From Betaproteobacteria bacterium (lineage in GTDB: Bacteria > Pseudomonadota > Gammaproteobacteria > Burkholderiales > Burkholderiaceae_C): a stretch of DNA of 5,679 nt. Positions within the stretch are counted from its first letter, which is position 1. Every line of letters starts with the position of its first letter. The DNA is taken from NCBI GenBank assembly GCA_947448675.1, contig CANFOR010000185.1:1-5679 (forward strand), given 5' to 3'. Shown here piece after piece: positions 1-5,299 of this stretch. A model generated the notes under the pieces. It saw nothing but the letters and a program-made list of their open reading frames with translations. It was not told the DNA's origin and ran no database searches. The position numbers and the translations under genes are program-made.

Positions 1-519
1 CACCCCGGCGCGGTGCTGGGCGAGCGGGTATTTTTTGACCATGCCATGGGCGTGGTGGTGGGCGAAACCGCGGTGATTGGGGACGGCTGCACCATCTACC
101 AAGGCGTGACCTTGGGCGGCACCTCGCTCTACAAAGGCAGCAAGCGCCACCCGACCTTGGGGCGCGACGTGGTGGTCAGCGCCGGGGCCAAGGTGCTGGG
201 CGGTTTTGAGGTCGGCGACGGGGCCAAAATTGGCAGCAATGCGGTGGTCATCAAACCCGTACCGGCGGGGGCCACGGCGGTGGGCATTCCGGCGCGCATC
301 ATTGAGTCTAAAAACGGTGATAGCGCCGACGTGAGCAGTGCCAACCACAGCAGCGTTGATGGCAAAAGCCGTGCGGCCTTTAACGCCTATGGCATTACCC
401 AAGAAGACGACCCGCTGGTGCAAACCATGAAGGCCTTGGTTGACAAAGCCGCAGCGCAAGAGCTGCAAATTGCCCGCTTGCAGCAGGCCATTGAAGCGCT
501 GAGCAAGCCCGCCGCCTGA
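1..519 (+). CDS. cysE: Serine O-acetyltransferase, 3' part (5' end outside window)
   Basis: CysE transfers acetyl from acetyl-CoA to L-serine, giving O-acetylserine, the acceptor for sulfide in cytoplasmic cysteine synthesis. The frame is open from base 1 (HPGAVLGERVFF), so the N-terminal helical domain and start codon lie upstream of the window. The visible part is the left-handed beta-helix of hexapeptide repeats: FFDHAMGVVVGETA with the catalytic His at visible codon 14 (equivalent to E. coli His158), then GDGCTIYQGVTLGGTSLYKG, KRHPTLG, AGAKVLGGF, GAKIGSNAVV and the closing VPAGATAVGIPARII. These are diagnostic of bacterial serine acetyltransferases. A variable tail of about 70 residues follows, including AYGITQEDDPLVQTMKALVDKAAAQELQIARLQQAIEALS. 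This tail looks helical and, from memory, is typical of Burkholderiales homologues. It may carry the C-terminal segment involved in cysteine feedback or in binding O-acetylserine sulfhydrylase, but neither role can be read from sequence. The gene converges on the next gene with a 44-base gap. Confidence 0.95.
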   Translation, partial: HPGAVLGERVFFDHAMGVVVGETAVIGDGCTIYQGVTLGGTSLYKGSKRHPTLGRDVVVSAGAKVLGGFEVGDGAKIGSNAVVIKPVPAGATAVGIPARIIESKNGDSADVSSANHSSVDGKSRAAFNAYGITQEDDPLVQTMKALVDKAAAQELQIARLQQAIEALSKPAA

Positions 520-563
520 ACTAGCTACCCAAGCCAGCAGCCGCAGCCCGGCAAAGAAGCAAG

Positions 564-1163
564 TTACAAAAGAACCATGCCGGTCGTTTCGCCACGGCTG
601 AAAGGCATCGGATCGGATTGCAGCTTGGAATGCAAGCTCGTGCCCAGCTCTTCGCGCAAAGAAATATTGAGCTGGTTCATGGCGCGCAGTTTGCGGTTCG
701 ATGAACGCAGGCGCTTAGATGAGCGAGCGAGCAAGACCGCCAAAAGCTTGGCCACGGCCAAGGGCTCTTTGTTCATTAAAGCGGCCAGGCCAGGGCGGTC
801 GAGCAGGGCCACGTCGAGGTCGCTGGTAGCGGTACAGGTGGCTGAGCGTGGCTCGCCATCGAGCAGACTCATTTCACCCAAGATACTGCCGGGACCAGCT
901 ACACCCAAAACCACGGAATCCACTCGGCGCGCGCTTTGGTATTCGACTACTACTTCGCCACGCAAAATCAGCATCATGAAGCCGCTGCTGGGCAGGCCTT
1001 CTTGCATCAGCACGGCACCGGCTTTGTAGCGGGTCGACTTCATGGCCTTGGCGATGATGCGTGCCGAGACCAAATCTAAATCGGTCAGGGCGGTGCCCGA
1101 CATGAGCAGATTCGCTACATCTTCGCGGGTCCATTTATGCGAGTCGGAAATAATGCTGTCCAT
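564..1163 (-). CDS. Stand-alone cyclic-nucleotide-binding (Crp-type sensor) domain protein
   Basis: A 199-residue cytoplasmic protein dominated by one cNMP-binding beta-roll, roughly residues 15-135. YKAGAVLMQEG begins the roll and LRGEVVVE follows. The phosphate-binding cassette is GEMSLLDGEPRSAT (about residues 96-109), in which Glu97, Arg106 and Ser107 match the cyclic-nucleotide contacts of CRP (Glu72, Arg82, Ser83). Ligand binding is therefore plausible; which nucleotide is unknown. A basic helical segment follows (KLLAVLLARSSKRLRSSNRKLRAMNQLN, about 139-166) and then a short tail. There is no helix-turn-helix, kinase, cyclase or membrane segment, so it is not a Crp/Fnr transcription factor and its output is unknown. 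Start choice: ATG at 1163 gives MDSIISDSHKW; an in-frame GTG at 1178 would add five residues (MKDSG). Neither has a good Shine-Dalgarno. It follows the LysM-FecR gene on the same strand after about 130 bases, which include a candidate promoter. Confidence 0.85.
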   Translation of the reverse strand: MDSIISDSHKWTREDVANLLMSGTALTDLDLVSARIIAKAMKSTRYKAGAVLMQEGLPSSGFMMLILRGEVVVEYQSARRVDSVVLGVAGPGSILGEMSLLDGEPRSATCTATSDLDVALLDRPGLAALMNKEPLAVAKLLAVLLARSSKRLRSSNRKLRAMNQLNISLREELGTSLHSKLQSDPMPFSRGETTGMVLL

Positions 1164-1212
1164 GCCGGAGTCTTTCACTCAATGCGGAGCCAAAACGCCC
1201 CACATGTAGGCC

Positions 1213-1241
1213 ATTCTAGTGGTGTATTTATGCTGTGTACT
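1213..1241 (-). promoter_or_regulatory. Candidate sigma-70 promoter for the cyclic-nucleotide-binding gene
   Basis: On the minus strand, AGTACA (1241-1236; 3 of 6 matches to TTGACA) is followed after exactly 17 bases by TAGAAT (1218-1213; 5 of 6 matches to TATAAT). Transcription would begin near 1206 and leave a leader of about 43 bases before the ATG at 1163. The -35 is weak and the -10 is good, the usual pattern for an activator-assisted promoter, and an 11-base dyad (1245-1255) lies just upstream of it. This is pattern matching by eye only. The gene could equally be read through from the LysM-FecR gene. Confidence 0.35.
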
Positions 1242-1244
1242 AAA

Positions 1245-1255
1245 GCGTTAAACGC
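1245..1255. promoter_or_regulatory. 11-base dyad GCGTTAAACGC, possible operator or activator site
   Basis: GCGTT-A-AACGC is a perfect inverted repeat around one central base. It lies between the LysM-FecR stop codon and the cyclic-nucleotide-binding gene, three bases upstream of that gene's candidate -35 element, where an activator site would be expected. The stem is too short, and lacks a T tract, for an intrinsic terminator. It does not resemble the CRP consensus (TGTGA-N6-TCACA). Chance occurrence is possible. Confidence 0.25.
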
Positions 1256-1293
1256 AAAGTACCGCGCACTTAACGTACAAGCCGTATAAGAAC

Positions 1294-2718
1294 CTACTCT
1301 GAACGCAAGGCGGCCGCCACATCCAACACGGTGCTTCCCCAATTGCCGGGCAGCTCAAAACGGTAGGTTTCGCTGGGTTGGCTGCCGCCATTGGCCAGAG
1401 TGGCTTGTATTCGCACAAAATATGCGCCGGGCTGCAAGCTGCCCAGTACGGCGCTGCTCTCGCTGCTTTGGATGTTTTGCACGCCGCTGCTAAAGCCGCG
1501 ATCACGCGCCAGCTCAATCCGGTAGCCGCTGGCCGCCACTGGCGCACCACCGGGCTGGCGCGCTTGCCAGACCAGCAGGGTTTTGCCGTCGGCAAAAGCC
1601 AGGCGCGGATTGGTCGCCTGCCAGAGCACCACCGGCACGGGCACCGCATCGCGCACAGCCACCAGCTTAACGGCGTCAAAGCCCTCTAGGCCCTGCGCGT
1701 CGATGCCGCGCACCCTGGTGTACCAGTTGCTACTGGGCAGGTCGCCAAGGGCCGCCTGGGTGCCTGCAACGCGGTATTCGCGCACGATCTGGTTAAAGCC
1801 CGCGTCACTGGCCACTTGCACGCGGTAGGCACTGGCACCGGGCAAGGCCGCCCAGGCCAACTGGACTTGCGGCTTGAACTGCTCGGCCTGCATGCCGGAG
1901 ACATCGGGAGCGCCCAAAAGCTTGACGACTTTGACTTCTTTTTCTTTGGGGTTGATGACCGCACCCGTGCCCATGGGCAGCTCAGCGCCGCTCTGCTGGG
2001 CGGTGTTGTCAGCGCGCACCAAGCCTTCAATGACCTCGCTGCGCGAGTTCTGCCCGGCGGGGTCGTCCATGGCCACGCGGAACTGCGTGCCGCGCACGCC
2101 CAGCGTCGAAGTAGCGGTTTGGATCTGCAGCGGCGTAGCGCGGCTCTTGCCCTTGCTGGCCAAGGTTTCGAGCGAGCCCTGGGCCAAGCGCACTATGCCC
2201 GAGAACCAATTGGTCGAGCTGCTGGCGCTGGCGTCGCGCATGGCGTAGTTGCGGTTGGTCACCACCTCGGCCAGGCTGCTGGGCAAAAGCTTGACCTGGC
2301 TGCCGTCGCCCAGCTCGACCACGGCCGAGCTGTTGGCACCGGTTTGCACCCGGCTGCCTTCGGCCACCGTGCTGCCGACCTTGGCCGGCGCGCCGCCCAC
2401 TTGCACGTCACCCGAAACACTCAGCAGCTTGCCGCCAGCGGGTTGCGACTTGAGCAGGCGCAGCGGGATGTTGAGCTGTTGCCCCACCCGCACACTGGCC
2501 GCTTTGTCCAAATGGTTGTACTGCGCAACTTCTTGCCACGATGCAGGCGAAACCAGCATCTCTTGACCCAAGCGGATCAGTTTGTCACCGGGTCGAATGG
2601 TGTAGACCAAGCTGCTTTCTTTGGCATCGGTGGCCGCGCTGGCCGCGCCGCTAGCTACAAAAAAAATAGCTGTCAACGCATATTCTATGCGCCTTGCAGA
2701 GGGTTTTTTAATTTTCAT
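1294..2718 (-). CDS. Secreted LysM-FecR domain protein with two C-terminal beta-sandwich-like repeats
   Basis: A 474-residue envelope protein. A Sec-type signal peptide (MKIKKPSARRIEYALTAI, then a hydrophobic run to about ASA, residue 28) is followed by LysM at about 38-88 (VYTIRPGDKL...VGQQLNIPL), a peptidoglycan-binding module. A FecR domain follows at about 97-240 (KLLSVSGDVQVGG, GSRVQTGANSSAVVELGDGS, STLGVRGTQFRVA, SEVIEGLVRA). Two related segments, about 283-356 and 370-457, resemble fibronectin-type or carbohydrate-binding sandwiches: each has a W followed by a YR(V/I)-(Q/E)-(V/L)-A-(S/R)-D-(A/R)-GF motif. There is no N-terminal anti-sigma region or inner-membrane anchor, so this is not a classical FecR sigma regulator. 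A wall-associated periplasmic scaffold or sensor is more likely. Start: ATG at 2718 is preceded at about 10 bases by AAGG, whereas a TTG at 2727 would have no properly spaced ribosome site. The ATG lies 12 bases past the mog stop, so co-transcription with mog is likely. Confidence 0.9.
   Translation of the reverse strand: MKIKKPSARRIEYALTAIFFVASGAASAATDAKESSLVYTIRPGDKLIRLGQEMLVSPASWQEVAQYNHLDKAASVRVGQQLNIPLRLLKSQPAGGKLLSVSGDVQVGGAPAKVGSTVAEGSRVQTGANSSAVVELGDGSQVKLLPSSLAEVVTNRNYAMRDASASSSTNWFSGIVRLAQGSLETLASKGKSRATPLQIQTATSTLGVRGTQFRVAMDDPAGQNSRSEVIEGLVRADNTAQQSGAELPMGTGAVINPKEKEVKVVKLLGAPDVSGMQAEQFKPQVQLAWAALPGASAYRVQVASDAGFNQIVREYRVAGTQAALGDLPSSNWYTRVRGIDAQGLEGFDAVKLVAVRDAVPVPVVLWQATNPRLAFADGKTLLVWQARQPGGAPVAASGYRIELARDRGFSSGVQNIQSSESSAVLGSLQPGAYFVRIQATLANGGSQPSETYRFELPGNWGSTVLDVAAALRSE
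2653..2671. repeat. Inverted repeat AGCTA-c-A8-TAGCT inside the FecR signal-peptide codons
   Basis: AGCTA (2653-2657) and TAGCT (2667-2671) flank a C and eight consecutive A bases. On the coding (minus) strand this reads AGCTA, T8, G, TAGCT and encodes A-I-F-F-V-A in the hydrophobic core of the signal peptide. Comamonadaceae genomes, as I recall, carry many short dispersed elements of the form GCTAT-(A/T-rich)-(A)TAGC. This could be a degenerate copy that became part of the reading frame, or chance plus codon choice. The 5-base stem is weak as an RNA hairpin. Confidence 0.4.
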
Positions 2719-2730
2719 AGAAGCCAAACC

Positions 2731-3384
2731 TTAGATCGATTTCAAAACTGGCGGCCGCATGGCCGACTTGGGGCGAAAGGCTTTGCAGACCTCGTCGCGC
2801 GTGGCCACATAAGGCCCGCCAATCAAGTCCATGCAATAGGGCACCGCCGCAAAAATACCCGGCACCGCACTCACGCCAGGTGCCGTTGTAAGGCCTTGCA
2901 GGGTCTCAGCGATGGCTTTGGGTTGCCCGGGCAGGTTAATGATCAAGCTTTTGTGACGTATGACCGCTACTTGTCGCGAAAGGATCGCGGTGGGCACGAA
3001 CTGCAGCGAGATTTGCCGCATCTGCTCGCCAAAGCCGGGCATGGTTTTGTGCGCCACGGCCAGCGTGGCCTCGGGCGTCACGTCGCGCAAGGCGGGGCCA
3101 GTGCCGCCGGTGGTCAGCACCAGGGCGCAGCCAGCGTCGACCAAGTCGATGAGGGTGGCACTGATCTGCGCCTGCTCGTCGGGGATCAAACGCTCGACAA
3201 AATCAATCGGGTTGAACAGCGCGCGCGTGAGCCAGTCTTTCAGCGCGGGCAGGCCTTTGTCTTCGTAGACACCGCTGGACGCGCGGTCGCTCACCGAGAC
3301 GATGCCAATGCGCACGCTCTCGTATCCCGCGCTGGCGGTAGCGGCCAGGCCGAGCGGGTTGCTGGGGGGTTTAGTGGAGTTCAT
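2731..3384 (-). CDS. mog: Molybdopterin adenylyltransferase
   Basis: Mog activates molybdopterin by adenylylating it with ATP; MoeA then inserts molybdate. It acts in the cytoplasm in the last steps of molybdenum-cofactor synthesis. The 217-residue product aligns with E. coli Mog almost throughout: RIGIVSVSDRASSGVYEDKG (25-44), RLIPDEQ with Asp69 (E. coli Asp49), LTTGGTGPALRDVTPEAT with Asp101 (E. coli Asp82), MPGFGEQMRQISLQFVPTAI, ILSRQ, INLPGQPKAI and a C-terminal GPYV...AFRPKSA. Both conserved catalytic-site Asp residues and the TTGGTG loop are present, so it should be active. It has about 20 more N-terminal residues than E. coli Mog, Ala/Pro/Ser-rich and probably disordered. I take the ATG at 3384; an internal GTG at 3315 (VRIGIVS) would give an E. 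coli-like length. The start lies inside the end of darP (14-base overlap) with no Shine-Dalgarno visible, which points to translational coupling. Confidence 0.95.
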   Translation of the reverse strand: MNSTKPPSNPLGLAATASAGYESVRIGIVSVSDRASSGVYEDKGLPALKDWLTRALFNPIDFVERLIPDEQAQISATLIDLVDAGCALVLTTGGTGPALRDVTPEATLAVAHKTMPGFGEQMRQISLQFVPTAILSRQVAVIRHKSLIINLPGQPKAIAETLQGLTTAPGVSAVPGIFAAVPYCMDLIGGPYVATRDEVCKAFRPKSAMRPPVLKSI

Positions 3385-4084
3385 GGCGGGTCGATGCAAA
3401 GTCGGCGTCGCTTGCCGAAGAAGACGCAGAAGCAGGTGCAGACGCAGAGGCCGGAGCTGCTTGCTGCAAATGCTCGCGCACGAGTTGAAAAATCTCGCGG
3501 TAGGCGCGGCTTTGGCGCTGCGCCGCACCAGCCTCGGTTTTGACCAAGGCTTGGGCCTGTGCTTGGGCTGCAGCGTCTTTACGCGCTTGGCGGATCAGCG
3601 AGCGCAATTGCTGGGCGTCGGTGCTGCTGTGCTGCTGCATCCACTGGGCCACCGCTGCATCGTCGGTTACCAAGCGGTCGCGCCAGTTCTCAGCCAAGTG
3701 CAAGGCCAGGGTGTCTTGGGCCGAGCCATGGTGTTGGGCGTCCAGCGCTGCCCGCACGGCGAGCAGGGTCTCGGGCGGCAGGGCGCGCATGAGCTTGCCA
3801 ACAAACTGCATTTGGCGCCGCTTGCCCTCAAAATTGCTGATGCGTTTGGCCTCGGCCAGTGCGTCTACCAATTTTTCGGGCAATTGCAAGGGCGCAAAGC
3901 GATCTGCGCCCAGCACCATGAGCTGCTCGCCCAGGTGCTGCAGCTCGGTGCTCTCGCGTTTGAGGTCGGTGCGGCTTTGTTCGGTCGTGCCTTTGAGTTC
4001 AGCCTTGAGCTGAATGTCGAGCTCGCTGCCTTCGGCAACAAACTGGCCACGCACGAAATAGCCTTTTTTGAAATTACGGGACAT
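3371..4084 (-). CDS. darP: Dual-action ribosomal maturation protein DarP (YjgA/DUF615)
   Basis: DarP associates with late precursors of the 50S ribosomal subunit and promotes their maturation. The 237-residue protein carries the YjgA family core: KRESTELQHLGEQLMVLG (42-59), LPEKLVDALAEAKRI, EGKRRQMQFVGKLMR (86-100; E. coli has EGRRRQLQLIGKMLR), LAENWRDRLV (130-139), DAQQLRSLIRQARKD (156-170) and YREIFQLVREH. Two parts extend it beyond the E. coli protein of about 180 residues. One is a basic, glycine-containing N-terminus, MSRNFKKGYFVRGQFVAEGSELD, which I recall as typical of Burkholderiales homologues. The other is a low-complexity Ala/Ser/Pro tail (about 208-230). No good Shine-Dalgarno is visible before the ATG. 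The 3' end overlaps mog by 14 bases, and 41 bases separate the gene from the tautomerase upstream. Confidence 0.93.
   Translation of the reverse strand: MSRNFKKGYFVRGQFVAEGSELDIQLKAELKGTTEQSRTDLKRESTELQHLGEQLMVLGADRFAPLQLPEKLVDALAEAKRISNFEGKRRQMQFVGKLMRALPPETLLAVRAALDAQHHGSAQDTLALHLAENWRDRLVTDDAAVAQWMQQHSSTDAQQLRSLIRQARKDAAAQAQAQALVKTEAGAAQRQSRAYREIFQLVREHLQQAAPASASAPASASSSASDADFASTRHELH
3410..3454 (-). repeat. darP: Degenerate GCN-TCN codon repeat coding the DarP Ala/Ser tail
   Basis: The minus strand carries imperfect alternations of Ala and Ser codons, giving PASASAPASASSSAS (DarP residues 211-225). On the plus strand this shows as repeated GCAGA(A/C) and GCAGG units. The segment adds a flexible C-terminal tail beyond the conserved YjgA core. 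Such hexanucleotide-like repeats can change length by slippage without a frameshift, so the tail may vary between strains. Confidence 0.5.
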
Positions 4085-4125
4085 AGGCCGCTATTGTCGC
4101 CGTTTACACAGCAATTGGGTTTTGC

Positions 4126-4320
4126 TTAATTAGGCTTTCGCTCCGACCACAAAACGCCGCCGGTAGCCCAGTGGGCGCGGGGAATGTCAAACAGCAGCAC
4201 GTCCACTGATTCAGGCTTGCTGCCCAGGCTGCTCACCACCGCTTGGGTGACGGCGCTAACCAGGCTTTGTTTTTGTTCGGGCGTGCGGCCCTCTAACAAC
4301 TCGATGCGGATGGTGGGCAT
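4126..4320 (-). CDS. 4-oxalocrotonate tautomerase family small protein
   Basis: A 64-codon gene for a tautomerase-superfamily subunit of typical 4-OT length. After Met removal the mature chain begins with Pro1, the general base of the family. PTIRIELLEGRTPEQKQSLV matches the N-terminal strand and helix of 4-OT (PIAQIHILEGRSDEQKETLI in the classical enzyme), including Arg11. Position 39 is Asp instead of the canonical Arg39, and position 50 is Trp (HWATGG) where 4-OT has Phe50. The fold and Pro1 chemistry are well supported; the substrate is not, and 2-hydroxymuconate is doubtful without Arg39. Members normally assemble as hexamers. A good Shine-Dalgarno (AAGGAG, 5 bases before ATG) supports the start. 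It diverges from the dienelactone hydrolase gene and precedes darP on the same strand. Confidence 0.88.
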   Translation of the reverse strand: MPTIRIELLEGRTPEQKQSLVSAVTQAVVSSLGSKPESVDVLLFDIPRAHWATGGVLWSERKPN

Positions 4321-4325
4321 AAAAA

Positions 4326-4331
4326 CTCCTT
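4326..4331 (-). promoter_or_regulatory. Ribosome binding site of the tautomerase gene
   Basis: AAGGAG on the minus strand, separated by five bases (TTTTT) from the ATG at 4320. It is the best Shine-Dalgarno among the minus-strand genes and fixes the start so that Pro follows the initiator Met, as the family's chemistry requires. Confidence 0.75.
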
Positions 4332-4359
4332 TGTTGTGACATACGGGAACCAGGTTCTT

Positions 4360-4371
4360 GAGTCTAAACTC
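4360..4371. promoter_or_regulatory. Near-palindrome GAGTCTAAACTC in the divergent intergenic region
   Basis: The 12-base sequence matches its own reverse complement at 10 of 12 positions (perfect GAGT/ACTC arms). It lies roughly mid-way in the 82-base gap between the divergent tautomerase and hydrolase genes, where a shared regulator could bind. No convincing -35/-10 pair was found on either strand of this gap. It is short enough to be chance. Confidence 0.2.
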
Positions 4372-4391
4372 CTAGCTCCTTTCAACCTTTT

Positions 4392-4396
4392 AGGAG
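4392..4396 (+). promoter_or_regulatory. Ribosome binding site of the dienelactone hydrolase gene
   Basis: AGGAG six bases before the ATG at 4403. It supports the long N-terminus that carries 23 residues ahead of the twin-arginine motif, rather than a later start. Confidence 0.75.
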
Positions 4397-4402
4397 ACTG
4401 CC

Positions 4403-5299
4403 ATGCTGCACCCCGACCACCGCGCCGAGTTCGACTCCCTGGCCCCTGGCCGTACCACCGAAGCGGGCCCCAGCCGCCGCACCGCCCTGCAAGCCGCGCT
4501 GGGCGTGGGCTATGCCGCCGCAGCGGGCGCGGTTGCTGCGCAGACTGCTATCAAAACTACAGCAGAAGGTTTGACGACGGGTGAAATAACGGTTGAAGTG
4601 AACGGCTTTAAAGTGCCCGCCTACCGCGCAGCGCCCGCTGGCAAAAGCAATTTGCCCGTGGTCCTGGTGGTGCAAGAAATCTTTGGTGTGCATGAGCACA
4701 TTGCCGACGTGGTGCGCCGCTTTGCCAAAGCCGGCTATTTGGCCATTGCGCCTGAGCTGTACGCGCGCCAGGGCGACCCCAGCCAATACAACGAGATGGC
4801 CAAACTCATGAGCGAAGTGGTCAGCAAAGTGCCCGACGCACAAGTGCTGGCCGACCTCGACGGCGTAGTGAAATGGGCCGGTGCCAACGGCGGCAACACC
4901 AGCAAAGTGGCCATTACGGGCTTTTGCTGGGGTGGCCGCATTACCTGGCTGTATGCCGCGCAAGGCCCGGTCAAGGCTGCCGTTGCCTGGTATGGCCGTT
5001 TGGTGGGTGCGAGCACCCCCCTCACGCCGAACAACCCGATCGACCTGGCCAGCAAAATGAACGCGCCCGTGCTGGGCCTGTACGGCTCTGCCGACCAAGG
5101 CATTCCACAAGACACCATCGACAAAATGAAAGCAGCACTGGCCAGTGGCAACGCCGCCGCCAAGGCCAGCCAGTTTGTGGTCTACGAGGGCGCGCCGCAC
5201 GGCTTTCATGCCGACTACCGCGCCAGCTACCGCAAAGACGCGGCCGAAAACGGCTTTCAACGCACACTCGATTGGTTCAAGGCCAACGGCGTGGCATGA
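4403..5299 (+). CDS. Dienelactone hydrolase family protein with Tat-type signal
   Basis: A 298-residue alpha/beta-hydrolase of the dienelactone hydrolase (carboxymethylenebutenolidase) family, which classically opens dienelactone to maleylacetate in chloroaromatic degradation. The catalytic triad is visible: Cys175 in GFCWGG, Asp231 in GLYGSADQGIP and His266 in GAPHGFH. Glu92 in QEIFGVHEHI matches the Glu that positions the nucleophile in DLH. Other family marks are GYLAIAPELYARQGDP and the C-terminal DWFKANGVA. The N-terminus carries SRRTALQ (24-30) and a hydrophobic, Ala-rich stretch to about residue 46 (AGAVAAQ), which fits a twin-arginine signal and a periplasmic location, although the +4 Leu/Ala context is not the ideal SRRxFLK. 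The substrate is unknown; many members are general esterases. The stop overlaps the ATG of the ZIP gene by four bases. Confidence 0.92.
   Translation: MLHPDHRAEFDSLAPGRTTEAGPSRRTALQAALGVGYAAAAGAVAAQTAIKTTAEGLTTGEITVEVNGFKVPAYRAAPAGKSNLPVVLVVQEIFGVHEHIADVVRRFAKAGYLAIAPELYARQGDPSQYNEMAKLMSEVVSKVPDAQVLADLDGVVKWAGANGGNTSKVAITGFCWGGRITWLYAAQGPVKAAVAWYGRLVGASTPLTPNNPIDLASKMNAPVLGLYGSADQGIPQDTIDKMKAALASGNAAAKASQFVVYEGAPHGFHADYRASYRKDAAENGFQRTLDWFKANGVA

Noticed and set aside
520..563. Possible bidirectional terminator in the convergent gap between cysE and the cyclic-nucleotide-binding gene.
   Set aside because: No stem of useful length followed by a T tract was found on either strand. The CTAGCTAC shared with 2651-2658 is only eight bases and may be chance.
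577..1029. A 150-codon plus-strand frame opposite the cyclic-nucleotide-binding gene.
   Set aside because: Ser/Arg/Lys-rich with no domain; the minus strand has the clear phosphate-binding cassette.
1294..2718. Reading the FecR protein as a TonB/ECF-sigma regulator of iron uptake.
   Set aside because: There is no N-terminal anti-sigma segment or single membrane anchor, and no fecI or TonB-receptor gene nearby. The LysM module and signal peptide indicate a wall-associated periplasmic protein.
1816..3543. A 575-codon open frame on the plus strand, antisense to FecR and mog.
   Set aside because: Its product is His/Arg/Gly/Ala-rich with no recognisable domain, and it lies opposite two genes with clear family matches. 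Long antisense frames are expected from the codon bias of GC-rich genes.
3302..4129. A 275-codon plus-strand frame opposite darP, containing apparent Leu/Gly/Ala-rich stretches that could be mistaken for membrane segments.
   Set aside because: It is the reverse complement of the helical, Gln/Ala/Leu-rich DarP, which matches E. coli YjgA along its length.
4321..4402. Sigma-70 promoters for the divergent tautomerase and hydrolase genes, for example GTGACA at 4336-4341 or TTGAAA on the minus strand at 4385-4380.
   Set aside because: No acceptable -10 element lies at 16-18 base spacing from any of these -35-like sequences, so I do not call a promoter although one must exist nearby.
4545..4565. 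CTGCT-N11-AGCAG inverted repeat in the hydrolase gene just after the signal peptide, resembling a second copy of the 2653-2671 repeat.
   Set aside because: It encodes TAIKTTA, and I recall similar TAIKT segments at this position in related hydrolases. Protein conservation explains it better than insertion of a repeat.
4382..5260. A 292-codon open frame on the minus strand, antisense to the dienelactone hydrolase.
   Set aside because: No family motifs, and a His/Gly/Val-rich composition typical of a reverse-frame shadow. The opposite strand has an intact catalytic triad and a ribosome site.
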